In this document: positions 22,050 through 31,134 of the stretch, in pieces
Layout: each line of letters begins with the position of its first letter
Numbering within the stretch: position 1 is the first letter of the stretch
From: Pseudomonadota bacterium
GTDB taxonomy: Bacteria; Desulfobacterota; Desulfobacteria; Desulfobacterales; RPRI01
Assembly: GCA_018901125.1 (NCBI GenBank)
Contig: JAHIFE010000201.1
Coordinates: 1 to 46,795 of the forward strand
Length of the DNA stretch: 46,795 nucleotides
Reading direction: 5' to 3'
Translations under genes and position numbers: made by a program
Notes under the pieces: generated by a model
Told to the model about the DNA's origin: nothing
The model's input: only the letters and a program-made list of their open reading frames with translations
Databases searched by the model: none

Positions 22050-24056
22050 ATGATAATAAAAATCAAACCACACTTTACTGTTGTGTTGTTAGCTATATTG
22101 TTTATGACTTATATTCCATTCGTCCGTGCCGAATCTCTTCAAACGGATACTGACAACGATTATAAAATACAAAACGAGGATGGCAGAAGTGCCACAAAGC
22201 TTAAAGAAATTGTAGTAACCGCAACAAAAACTCCTCATACGCTAAAAGATGTACCGGTAGAAACCGTTGTTATCACAAGCGCAGAAATAGAAAAAAGCAA
22301 TGCCCAGAATGTCATGGATGTCTTAAAAGAAGTACCGGGAATAAATGTTGCCAACCACAGCGATGTTTTCGGTACATATACATGGCATTCCACAATGCGG
22401 GGACTTGATTTTGACAGCGGTTACGGTCTTGTTCTGATTGACGGACAGCGGGCCATGGGCTGTGGTCAAAGCGGCGGTATGGGCGAATATGGTATAGGGC
22501 TGAACCAGATACCGGTTAATATGATTGAGCGTATTGAAGTTGTTAAAGGACCCGGTTCCGCTCTTTACGGAAGTGATGCAATGGCCGGGGTTATCAATAT
22601 CATCACAAAAAAAACCCCGGATAAACCGACCGGCTGGGCAGGCGGTTCTTACGGATGGTATGAGGTCAAACGAAAAGTTTCAGGCGGTTCAGAAGAGAAA
22701 GCAGCAGGTGGAAAGCGAAACATGTCCCAGGCATATATAGGTTTTGGCGACCGTATCACCGATTCCACTTCCTACCTTATTTCGTATAACTATGAAGGGG
22801 CGGATGATATTACCGAAGATCCTCTTGCCTCCGACCGTCATTCTTTTTTGGGAAAACTTGATACAAAGTTTACGGAAAATATTGATCTGTTTACCAAGCT
22901 TGAATTAAGCGACTACGATAAAACCGATAACAGGGATGAAAACAGTCATCGTGTTTCCGTGGGAGGAGAATGGCGGCTAACTAAAGATCATATTCTGACG
23001 GCAAAAGGCTATACTTATAAATGGGATTTTGTTCATGGCTATCCGGGTTACGAACACGGATACAAAGACGGGTATGTCACCTTTGATCAGGGGGAACTCT
23101 TATATACCTGGCATATGGCAAAAAACAATATACTTTCCGCAGGTGGAGAGTACCAAACCCAAAAAATTGATTTTACGATAGAGAATCAGGACGGTTCCAT
23201 GGTTAACGTGGATGAAAACGTCCGCACAAAAAGCTGTTTTATACAGGATGAGTTGACTTTTTGGGATCGTGTTACACTTATCGGCGGCGCCCGCTATGAT
23301 GATCATTCCGTATTCGGAGATGAAATAAATCCGAAGTTCAGTTTCATGATACGCCTTCTGGAGTCTTCCGTCCTTCGCGGCTCCGTTGGGCGATCCTTCA
23401 AGTCACCCACCATACGGCAATTATACTATAGCGCACCATATCGGCACGGAAGCTGGTATGCTCAGTCAAACCCCGATCTCAAGCCGGAAAAGGCCATCGG
23501 CTATACTATCGGTCTGGAACAACGACTATTAGAAGACAACCTTATTTTCAACCTGGGATACTTTCGTAATGACGTAAAGGATATGGTTGTTTCCGTGGAT
23601 ACGGGAACTCTTTATAACGGGCTGCCTTTGGTACAATATGAAAACGTGGATGAAGCCTGGACCCAGGGCATAGAATTAATGGGAAACGCTTATATCGGAC
23701 GGGCATTTGATGTATCCCTTTCCTATACATATACAAAAACGGAAAACAAAGAAACCGGAAAGGAACTGACTTATATCCCTAAACACAGCATTTCATTGCG
23801 CCCCGGCTATGAATGGGACGCTTTGGGTCTTGGTGTCAGAATGGGAGTTACCTATACAGGCCGCCAATATACGAATACGGACAATACTAAGGAAATTGGC
23901 GACTATACTACTGTGGATGCAAAAATATATAAACATCTTTCCAAAACCTGCAAAATATCCTTTGAAGCGGATGACATCTTTGATTCCAGGAAAAGCAGTA
24001 TAAACAGTTATTACGCCGGACGCACCTTTATAGTTAAGATGGGTCTTGAATTTTAA
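22050..24056 (+). CDS. TonB-dependent outer-membrane receptor (CirA/BtuB-like)
   Basis: The 668-residue protein has a signal peptide (hydrophobic residues 9-27, cleavage after FVRA). A TonB-box-like LKEIVVTATKTP follows, then the plug domain (VETVVITSAEIEKS to ~residue 190; plug core ERIEVVKGPGSALYGSDAMAGVINIITKK). The rest is a beta-barrel ending in a C-terminal Phe (FIVKMGLEF). TonB receptors import scarce ligands such as metals or cobamides. The following DUF4198 and NikL-like genes point to nickel or cobalt rather than iron, by inference. A long folded leader precedes it, and the start has a modest GGGATAAAG upstream. Confidence 0.9.
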   Translation: MIIKIKPHFTVVLLAILFMTYIPFVRAESLQTDTDNDYKIQNEDGRSATKLKEIVVTATKTPHTLKDVPVETVVITSAEIEKSNAQNVMDVLKEVPGINVANHSDVFGTYTWHSTMRGLDFDSGYGLVLIDGQRAMGCGQSGGMGEYGIGLNQIPVNMIERIEVVKGPGSALYGSDAMAGVINIITKKTPDKPTGWAGGSYGWYEVKRKVSGGSEEKAAGGKRNMSQAYIGFGDRITDSTSYLISYNYEGADDITEDPLASDRHSFLGKLDTKFTENIDLFTKLELSDYDKTDNRDENSHRVSVGGEWRLTKDHILTAKGYTYKWDFVHGYPGYEHGYKDGYVTFDQGELLYTWHMAKNNILSAGGEYQTQKIDFTIENQDGSMVNVDENVRTKSCFIQDELTFWDRVTLIGGARYDDHSVFGDEINPKFSFMIRLLESSVLRGSVGRSFKSPTIRQLYYSAPYRHGSWYAQSNPDLKPEKAIGYTIGLEQRLLEDNLIFNLGYFRNDVKDMVVSVDTGTLYNGLPLVQYENVDEAWTQGIELMGNAYIGRAFDVSLSYTYTKTENKETGKELTYIPKHSISLRPGYEWDALGLGVRMGVTYTGRQYTNTDNTKEIGDYTTVDAKIYKHLSKTCKISFEADDIFDSRKSSINSYYAGRTFIVKMGLEF

Positions 24057-24082
24057 ACCAATAAAAATAATGAGGTGAATAA

Positions 24083-24865
24083 ATGAAAAAACAAAAAGTT
24101 ATAATGGGATTTACCGTTTTATGTACATTCCTGGCCGCCTTACTGCTGACAGCCTTTTCCGCCCATGCACATTTCCCATGGGTTAGTTTAACGGACTATA
24201 ATCCTGAAAAAAGCTAAAATCTTAAGTTTACTCTAAGTTGGGGACATCATTATCCGATAGACGGATTTCTTAAAAAAGATGATATCGAAAATCTAACTAT
24301 CATAAGTCCGAATCAGAAAAAACAAACAGCGGAATACACAGGTGAAGTAGAACTGCAATCAGGAAGTACTCTTAATCTTGACGGAGCTTATATTGTGGCA
24401 GCCACCCGAAAGGCCGGATATTATACAAAGACCGCACAGGGAGGAGTTGCAGCACCCAAAACCGGATTGAAAAACGTCATTCGCTGTTCTTATTCCCATA
24501 TGTGCATGAAAGCTATAGCCAATGTAGGAAAGGAAGGAAGAGCTGATATAGTTGTGGGCCATCCCATAGAAATTATTGCAATGGAAAATCCTGCCAAACT
24601 TCGTGCCGGTGATTATCTTCCCATTAAGATTTTGGTTAATGGAAAACCTTACAGCGGGAACGTTTTTGCAACCTATACCGGATTCTCAACAGAACCAAAT
24701 ACTTTTGCCTATGCTACTTCTACAGACAAAAAAGGACATGCCCGAATACGTATTCTTCAGCCCGGAATATGGCTGATCAAGGTAACCCATGAAGTTCCTT
24801 ATTCCGATACAGCTCAGTGCGATGTGGAATCCTATGTAGCTACGCTGACATTTGCCGTTGAATAG
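24083..24865 (+). pseudogene. DUF4198 (NikK-like) periplasmic protein interrupted by one in-frame stop
   Basis: Reading through a single TAA at 24215-24217 gives 260 residues. There is a clear signal peptide (residues 8-29, ending AHAHFPWV), a GHHYPIDGF stretch, and the family's C-terminal beta sandwich (IEIIAMENPAKLRAGDYLPI, NGKPYSGNVFATYTG, GHARIRILQPGIWLIKVTHE). DUF4198 proteins accompany Co/Ni uptake systems. The stop replaces codon 45; a one-base change from CAA (Gln) would restore it, and the rest of the frame is intact. The piece after the stop could be made only from an internal ATG at 24395. Either a recent mutation or a sequencing error explains this. Confidence 0.85.
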
Positions 24866-24900
24866 CTTGAGTGTAACATCATATAATAAGGCTTAGAAAA

Positions 24901-25365
24901 ATGAAATCTTATATTTTTGTTGCGGTCTTTATAACCGTTCAGTTCCTGTTTGTAACATCGGGGCTCTCACACGGGACGTTGAGTCATGTCACCCGATGCG
25001 TAGGATATCTTATAACTTCGGAATATGACGATGGAGAACCCATGAGTTATGCAACTGTTGAGATCAAATCGCCCGATTCGAATATTGCGTTTCAAACCGG
25101 TCATACCGATATTAACGGTCATTTTATGTTTTTTCCCGATAAGCAAACCCAATGGCAAATCACAATCACAGATGGAATGGGACACCGCATAGCTGTCAAT
25201 ACTGATGTTAACGCTGACACTATCGATCCAAAGCCCATAGGCACTAAGTCACAGACTTTCTTTTCAGGAATGACACATGCAGAAAAGATAATTATGGGTC
25301 TGTCGATCATTTTCGGTATCTTCGGATTGTGCTACGGTTGGAAAGCTAAGCGTGAAATACTGTAA
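24901..25365 (+). CDS. NikL-like small exported protein with C-terminal membrane anchor
   Basis: The 154-residue protein has a signal peptide (residues 1-22) and a beta-sandwich domain with a carboxypeptidase-regulatory-like pattern (YATVEIKSPDS..., TDINGHFMFFPDKQTQWQIT). It ends in a C-terminal transmembrane helix (IIMGLSIIFGIFGLCYGWKA) and a short basic tail. This layout resembles NikL, an accessory membrane-anchored periplasmic protein of some nickel transporters, usually next to DUF4198 (NikK). It lies 35 nt after the DUF4198 frame. The assignment rests on layout and context, not on a catalytic motif. Confidence 0.6.
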   Translation: MKSYIFVAVFITVQFLFVTSGLSHGTLSHVTRCVGYLITSEYDDGEPMSYATVEIKSPDSNIAFQTGHTDINGHFMFFPDKQTQWQITITDGMGHRIAVNTDVNADTIDPKPIGTKSQTFFSGMTHAEKIIMGLSIIFGIFGLCYGWKAKREIL

Positions 25366-25596
25366 GCACTATCCTATACTTTCTGCTATAACCATATTGT
25401 TGCCGGTCGGTTAGCGCCAGCCTGCAACAATATGCTGTATATCTCTGTCTGCATTCAGAGCAAATCGTTTGAGCGTGAATTTCAACACTTTGTTTTGCAT
25501 AGAGAAAATCAATCGATAGATAAAATATAAAATACTATAGCAATTATCACAAATCCGTTCTGTTTGGGTATCGGGCTTTATCTTTTGGCTATTGAG

Positions 25597-27531
25597 TTAT
25601 GATCCTGCACTTTCAATTTCCATATCACATATTACAGCAAGCATATACGGAAACAAGGCTGGGTGAAAAGTACTTGCCGATAAAGCCGCTTCTATTGCTT
25701 TTTGAGCAATTTCGCCAAAATCAGCCCTTCCGGTTATCTTCGACAAACGCAACAGATTTTTTATTGCTACAGAACCATGCGACGGAATAACGCTGTCTGA
25801 ATCTTCTTTTGCACGTATAATAAGATTTTTATCATGCTCCTGGCTTGTCATATAAAAACCGGCATATTTTTCATCATAAAACAATCTTAGATATTCTTCG
25901 GAAAGCAAGACTGCCGTTTCAAGATACTTTTTATCGGAATCCGATTCATAAAGATCTATAAGTCCACTAATAAAAAATGCATAATCACTTCCCATTCCTA
26001 AAACGGCTCTTTCTCCTTCCCGCCATCTTCTGTATAGTTTTCCTGTTATTTGATCATAAAGATTAGACATTATGAATCCGGCGGCGTCTTTTGCTGCCTT
26101 TAAGTATTTTTCACTGCCAAGAACTTTATATGCTTTTGAAAAAGCCGATATCATAAGGCCATTCCATGAAGTAAGTATCTTGTCATCAAGATGCGGCCTT
26201 TCTCTATTTGCACGTTCCTTAAGAAGTTTATATCTTGCATCATTTAATATTTGCTCCACCTTATCCGGCAACAAATTATATTTTCTTGCAGTCTCATCAA
26301 TTGAATGTTTAACATAAAGAATATTTTTCTTCTTAAAATATCCGTGAGGATCATGCGTTGCATTTCCTTCTTCCATTACTCCGAAATGGTATGAAAATAT
26401 TTGTGCTGTATCTTCTCCCAGAATTTCATTTAACTCTTTTTTATCCCATACATAAAAAGCGCCTTCAACTTTATTATTCTTATCTTTATATTGAGAGATC
26501 TGGCCCGGATAACTGTCCGCATCTTCAGCTGAGTAAAAACCTCCGAGAGGACTTGTCATATCGGAAAGAATATAATCGCACGTTTCTTTTGCAATTTTTG
26601 CGAAAAATTTATCGGTTGTCATCTGATATGCTTCAAGATATGTATCAACAAGCTGAGCATTATCGTAAAGCATTTTTTCAAAATGCGGTATATGCCATCT
26701 TTCATCGGTTGAATATCTGTGAAAGCCTCCTCCCGTTTGATCATAAATACCGCCTCTCGCCATTGCTTTTAGTGTATAATGAACCATATCAAGAGCCCTC
26801 TTGGCGATAGCCGGCTCTTCGATTGTTTTTGCATAGGTATAATAGGCGAGCAGAAATTTTAGTGTAGATGGTGAAGGAAACTTTGGAGCTTTTCCGAATC
26901 CTCCATATTTTTTATCAAAAGAGGATGAATAATATTTGAAAGCATCATCAATATAACTCTCTTTATTTTTCTCATTAGCTGAAAACACCTTGTCATAAGT
27001 AAGATTTTTTATTAAAATATCTGTAATTTTATCTGCTGAAGCAACAAGATCCTCATGTATAACAGGATCGTTCCATACAGATGTAATCCTGTTTAAAAGA
27101 TCGATCCAGGATATAATGCCGAAATTTGATTTAGCAGGAAAATATGTGCCTCCAAAAAAGGGCTTGAGTTTGGGTGTTAAAAAAACATTTAAAGGCCAAC
27201 CAGCGGAACCTGTAAGTGCTGTTACAGCACTAATATAAATACGATCCAGATCCGGCCTTTCTTCTCTGTCAACTTTTATACATATAAAATTATCATTCAT
27301 AATTTTTGCAATGCTATGATCAATGAATGATTCGTTTTCCATTACATGGCACCAATGGCATGTAGAATAACCTATAGATAATATAATTGGTTTATTCTCT
27401 TTTACAGCTCTTTCAATAGCCTCGTCACCCCATGGATACCAATCAACAGGATTATGTGCATGCTGTAAAAGATACGGGCTTTTTTCATTTATCAACCTGT
27501 TGGAGTTATTTGTTAATTTATTATTATCCAC
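25597..27531 (-). CDS. DUF255 thioredoxin-domain protein (YyaL / SPATA20 family)
   Basis: The 644-residue cytosolic protein starts with the diagnostic [20 protein letters not shown], a thioredoxin-like fold (to ~residue 170) with Cys58-His-Trp-Cys61 ([10 protein letters not shown]) and the [10 protein letters not shown]-type [11 protein letters not shown]. It is followed by an alpha/alpha-barrel domain related to N-acylglucosamine 2-epimerases ([33 protein letters not shown]). Its reaction is not established; CxxC suggests redox activity. It stands alone, divergent from cooS. Confidence 0.9.
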   Translation of the reverse strand: MDNNKLTNNSNRLINEKSPYLLQHAHNPVDWYPWGDEAIERAVKENKPIILSIGYSTCHWCHVMENESFIDHSIAKIMNDNFICIKVDREERPDLDRIYISAVTALTGSAGWPLNVFLTPKLKPFFGGTYFPAKSNFGIISWIDLLNRITSVWNDPVIHEDLVASADKITDILIKNLTYDKVFSANEKNKESYIDDAFKYYSSSFDKKYGGFGKAPKFPSPSTLKFLLAYYTYAKTIEEPAIAKRALDMVHYTLKAMARGGIYDQTGGGFHRYSTDERWHIPHFEKMLYDNAQLVDTYLEAYQMTTDKFFAKIAKETCDYILSDMTSPLGGFYSAEDADSYPGQISQYKDKNNKVEGAFYVWDKKELNEILGEDTAQIFSYHFGVMEEGNATHDPHGYFKKKNILYVKHSIDETARKYNLLPDKVEQILNDARYKLLKERANRERPHLDDKILTSWNGLMISAFSKAYKVLGSEKYLKAAKDAAGFIMSNLYDQITGKLYRRWREGERAVLGMGSDYAFFISGLIDLYESDSDKKYLETAVLLSEEYLRLFYDEKYAGFYMTSQEHDKNLIIRAKEDSDSVIPSHGSVAIKNLLRLSKITGRADFGEIAQKAIEAALSASTFHPALFPYMLAVICDMEIESAGS

Positions 27532-27570
27532 AACGTATCCTCCATTATTTTTATATGAATTAAAACTTAC

Positions 27571-27598
27571 TTGACAATATTATTAAATATCTTATTCT
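27571..27598 (+). promoter_or_regulatory. putative promoter of cooS
   Basis: TTGACA (27571-27576), 16 nt, then TATTCT (27593-27598), a -35 match with a moderate -10. Two inverted repeats follow: TTAATAATA...TATTATTAA (27598-27623) and the 15-nt palindrome TATTTCA-A-TGAAATA (27636-27650). Either could be an operator for a dimeric regulator. Neither matches the CooA or Rex consensus that I know. Confidence 0.4.
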
Positions 27599-27683
27599 TA
27601 ATAATAATAATTCCTATTATTAATTATGTCCAATTTATTTCAATGAAATATAATAAATAATCTTTCCACGAAGGGAGGAACAA

Positions 27684-29654
27684 ATGGAAAAGGAAGAAAC
27701 CGGTTCAAAAAAATCAGTGAACATTAAAGATCTTACAATTTGTGAAGCAACAGCCCAGATGCTTGAAAAAGCTAAAAGGGATGGCGTTGAAACTGCGTTT
27801 GACAGGGCTTTAAACATGAAGGCATGTCCGATAGGTGCAGATTCTGCTTGTTGCAAACATTGCGCAATGGGACCATGCAGACTTAATTCAAGGGATCCTT
27901 ACGGAAAAGTTGGAGTATGCGGAGCTACTATCGACACAATAATGGCAAGAAATTTTGCACGTATGGTTGCCGCAGGCTCAGCATGTCATAACGATCACGG
28001 AATGGCAATGCTTGAGCTTTTCAGGGAAGTAGTAACCGGAAAGAATCAAGAGTATAAAATTAAAGATCCAAATAAGCTGGAAGATGTCGCCCGTTCAATA
28101 GGAATAGAAGTTGATGGCCGTGATATAAAAGACATTGCATTAGATCTGTATCATGAACTGGAAAAAACCTATACCCAGGTTGAGGGCGAAATTCCTTTTG
28201 CCAAAAGAGTTCCTGAAAAAACATTAGAAACATGGCGGAAACACGGCATAGTGCCCAGAGGCGCAATGCGCGAAATCATGGAACTTATGAACAGAACACA
28301 CATGGGAGTTGACCAGCATTACGAAAACATCACAAAACAGTGCAGCAGAACAGCCCTTGCGGACGGATGGGGCGGATCAATGGTTGCAACAGAAATATGC
28401 GATATACTGTTCGGCACCCCAACACCTGTAAGCGCCGAAGTAAATATGGGTGTATTAAAGGAAAACGAGGTTAATATAATTATTCACGGTCATGAGCCGA
28501 ATCTTTTTGAATCAATGCTGTTATCGGTAAACGAGCCCTCACTTATACAGGCAGCAAAAGATGCAGGAGCTAAAGGAATAAATCTTGTAGGTATGTGTTG
28601 CTCAGGTGCTGAAATGATGTCTCGCCACGGCGTTCCCCATGCCGGCAACTTTATGTCAACCGAAGCTATCCTTGTAACCGGTGCGGTAGATGCTATGGCA
28701 GTTGACATTCAATGCATTAAACAGGGACTGGTCAAGGTTGCCGAGTGTTATAAAACACATCTGTTTACTACAAATCCCCGTTGCCATATTGAAGGTGCTA
28801 AGCATATTGAATTTAATGAACATGATCCAAGATCATGCACAGATGAAATCGTAATTAAAGCTATAACCAGGTTTAAGAACCGTAGTCTCCCAATAGAAAT
28901 TCCAAAAATTAAAAATATCGGCATACACGGTTTTTCGCATGAGTATATCAACTACATGCTGGGCGGAACATTCAGAGGAAGCTATACACCATTAAATGAC
29001 AATATAATTAATGGAAGAATTCGTGGCGTGGCAGGTGTTGTCGGCTGTACAAATCCAAGGGTAAAGCAGGACTGGGTTCATGTTGAGCTTGTAAAAGAAC
29101 TAATTAAAAACGATGTGCTTGTGCTTCAGACCGGATGCGCACAGATTGCTCTTGCTAAAGCCGGACTCTATACGCCTGAAGCCGCTTGCCTTGCAGGCCC
29201 GGGATTAAGAGAAGTTTGCGAAGCGGTTGGTATGCCACCTGTTCTTGGAATGGGATCATGCGTTGATAACAGCCGCATTCTGATTGCCGCATCACAGATG
29301 GTTAAAGAAGGCGGATTAGGAACCAGCATAGCCGATCTTCCTGTAGCAGGCGCTGCTCCGGAATGGATGAGTGAAAAGGCCATCTGCATCGGACAGTATT
29401 TTGTGGCATCAGGTGTATATACGGTCTTTGGTGTTACTTTCCCGATAATAGAAGATACAAAGTTTTACAAGCTTCTTTTTGAAGGACTTGAACAGCAGGG
29501 ATTCGGAAAATGGGGATATACGGCAGATCCTTATGAAATGGCAAAAATGATGATAGCCCATATCGACAAGAAAAGAAAAGCCCTTGGCCTTGATAAAGGA
29601 AAAGAGCGAGTACTAGTCGATATGGCAACAAGAAGAGAAATGTCGGCAGCTTGA
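27684..29654 (+). CDS. cooS: nickel CO dehydrogenase, catalytic subunit
   Basis: CooS interconverts CO and CO2 at a Ni-Fe-S C-cluster. The 656-residue length is typical. Cys48, 56, 57, 60, 65 and 79 (ACPIGADSACCKHCAMGPC, VGVCG) give the B- and D-cluster ligands. Later cysteines and histidines that build the C-cluster are visible in IIHGHEPN, GMCCSGAEM, GVVGCTNPR, QTGCAQ and GMGSCVDNSR. GGGAGGA precedes the ATG by 6 nt. The gene has no cooC, cooF, hydrogenase or acs neighbours, so it is a solitary form; its nickel could be supplied through the TonB/NikL-like locus upstream. A terminator follows. Confidence 0.95.
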   Translation: MEKEETGSKKSVNIKDLTICEATAQMLEKAKRDGVETAFDRALNMKACPIGADSACCKHCAMGPCRLNSRDPYGKVGVCGATIDTIMARNFARMVAAGSACHNDHGMAMLELFREVVTGKNQEYKIKDPNKLEDVARSIGIEVDGRDIKDIALDLYHELEKTYTQVEGEIPFAKRVPEKTLETWRKHGIVPRGAMREIMELMNRTHMGVDQHYENITKQCSRTALADGWGGSMVATEICDILFGTPTPVSAEVNMGVLKENEVNIIIHGHEPNLFESMLLSVNEPSLIQAAKDAGAKGINLVGMCCSGAEMMSRHGVPHAGNFMSTEAILVTGAVDAMAVDIQCIKQGLVKVAECYKTHLFTTNPRCHIEGAKHIEFNEHDPRSCTDEIVIKAITRFKNRSLPIEIPKIKNIGIHGFSHEYINYMLGGTFRGSYTPLNDNIINGRIRGVAGVVGCTNPRVKQDWVHVELVKELIKNDVLVLQTGCAQIALAKAGLYTPEAACLAGPGLREVCEAVGMPPVLGMGSCVDNSRILIAASQMVKEGGLGTSIADLPVAGAAPEWMSEKAICIGQYFVASGVYTVFGVTFPIIEDTKFYKLLFEGLEQQGFGKWGYTADPYEMAKMMIAHIDKKRKALGLDKGKERVLVDMATRREMSAA

Positions 29655-29663
29655 TTTTTAGCA

Positions 29664-29706
29664 AAATAAATCCGGAGAGGTTTTAGCCTTTCCGGATTTA
29701 TTTTTT
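29664..29706 (+). terminator. intrinsic terminator of cooS
   Basis: The stem AAATAAATCCGGA (29664-29676) pairs with TCCGGATTTATTT (29691-29703), with an extra GG/CC pair inside, and the right arm runs into TTTTTT. It lies 10 nt after the cooS stop. Confidence 0.75.
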
Positions 29707-29833
29707 AAAACAGCTTCGCAAGAGCATATCCAAGCAAAGCATACCTTCCTTAAATCTGACCAAAATTGAATGTTCTTCAAAGATCTCGCTAAAACGACCG
29801 TTTATAATATTAACGATTAAGGTAACAATCACC

Positions 29834-30220
29834 TTATAAACGAGCACCTATAACCTGGATGATTTTATAGATTATCGAACCTATGAAAGAGGACAAACAA
29901 AATAAACCAACAAATACAATTGCTATATCCCTTGGCTGGGTCTTAACTCGCTGATTCATTATTTCTTTAGCAACTTTTTTATTTCCACGAATATCTGTTC
30001 CTGAAGAAAAAACAAAATATAAACGCTTAAATAAAAGTGGGAGAGTGAAATGTACATCGATGGAATGTTTTTTCTTATTCGGTAAATTATCTTCTATCGC
30101 CTTTTTAATCTCTGCCAGTTGTTCAAAAGATAGAGAATAAAGCACCTCACGATTTATACCATTCAAAATATCGTCAACAATCTGATCTTTTCCACCAAAT
30201 TTCATTTTACTCGTTTTCAT
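29834..30220 (-). CDS. conserved hypothetical protein with one C-terminal membrane helix
   Basis: This 128-residue protein has a helical, charged N-terminal half (VDDILNGINREVLYSLSFEQ). A middle stretch follows with an aromatic/basic block, IDVHFTLPLLFKRLYFVFSS and RGNKKVAKEI, and a C-terminal transmembrane helix (IAIVFVGLFCLSSFIGSIIY). Proteobacterial genomes contain small membrane proteins with a similar 'PL.FKR.YFV...G.D.R' core, of unknown function. The start has a GGAAGGG-like site upstream. The gene is solitary. Confidence 0.55.
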   Translation of the reverse strand: MKTSKMKFGGKDQIVDDILNGINREVLYSLSFEQLAEIKKAIEDNLPNKKKHSIDVHFTLPLLFKRLYFVFSSGTDIRGNKKVAKEIMNQRVKTQPRDIAIVFVGLFCLSSFIGSIIYKIIQVIGARL

Positions 30221-31134
30221 GACTTCCCCTTCCTTGAAATTATCCGAATAAACAGAAATCCAATCATAGTATTGACCGTTATAATTTATTAACTATATAT
30301 AATCACAGCAAATAATTATTATAAAATTTGATAATTTCCCTGCCAATACAATAAGAACCCTCTGCCATATAAAGAGGAAACGGCCACCTCAAAGAAACAA
30401 TACCTTTTACGTTTGAATACAAGTTGGATTCATGGAAGTCGAACAAACTCAATTTGTAGCGACATAAAACACTTGTGTATATTATCCCGGGAACAGTGAT
30501 AATAAATAGTAAAAAGCCACTATCACTTTTGAAAATAATATCGACAAAATATCAGAAAATTATTTTTGAGGAGTAATAGTAGATAATGAGCATTAATTTA
30601 CCAACTCATTTCACCGCAATAATATTTTTCCCATTATCCTTTTGTATATATTTTAAATATTTAATTTCCTATTTAATTGATACTCAAAAACAAGTCATAT
30701 ATCAACAAATAAATACTCTTATTGAAAAGAATGTTTCATGATTATTTTTCATAATGTTGTTAATCTCAACTTTTATATTTATGTTTTTATAAAAAATAAA
30801 TAAACGACATTTTACAATTTCGATAGATTCAGCCCCCTTGTGCTTTTCGGCTCCTGACATCTATCTCCTGATTTCTTGGCATTAAACGCCAAAAGTCACC
30901 GTTAAGCGTCAATCAGTTGACGTTTATTTCGCCATAATTCATACCCATAATACCTGTAAATTATATTTTATTGCAAATTCCAATAAATTTTGAGATATAT
31001 TCCGACAACCTATAATGATGGTATATTATTTGCTAATCTTTTCTTTTTAATATAATCATAATAAATTACAAATAATAAACAGATATTATCTATCTCAATT
31101 TCACTTATTATTTTGGAATCAAAAAGGACGGGAT
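30221..31134. other. long A/T-rich intergenic region before the second TonB gene
   Basis: 914 bp. It contains one possible small ORF (30586-30741), a short hairpin TTGGC...GCCAA (30876-30892), and a second hairpin CGTCAA-TCAG-TTGACG (30907-30922). A TATAAT at 31011-31016 with TTTTGA 17 nt upstream is a modest promoter for the TonB/YfiR/kinase genes. No other gene was seen. Confidence 0.45.
30586..30741 (+). CDS. possible 51-residue membrane microprotein
   Basis: ATG 30586 opens a 51-codon frame, with GAGGAG about 12 nt upstream, slightly far for a ribosome site. The product has one strongly hydrophobic segment (FTAIIFFPLSFCIYF) followed by a polar, helical tail (QKQVIYQQINTLIEKN). The A/T bias of this region could produce such an ORF by chance. 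Confidence 0.3.
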   Translation: MSINLPTHFTAIIFFPLSFCIYFKYLISYLIDTQKQVIYQQINTLIEKNVS

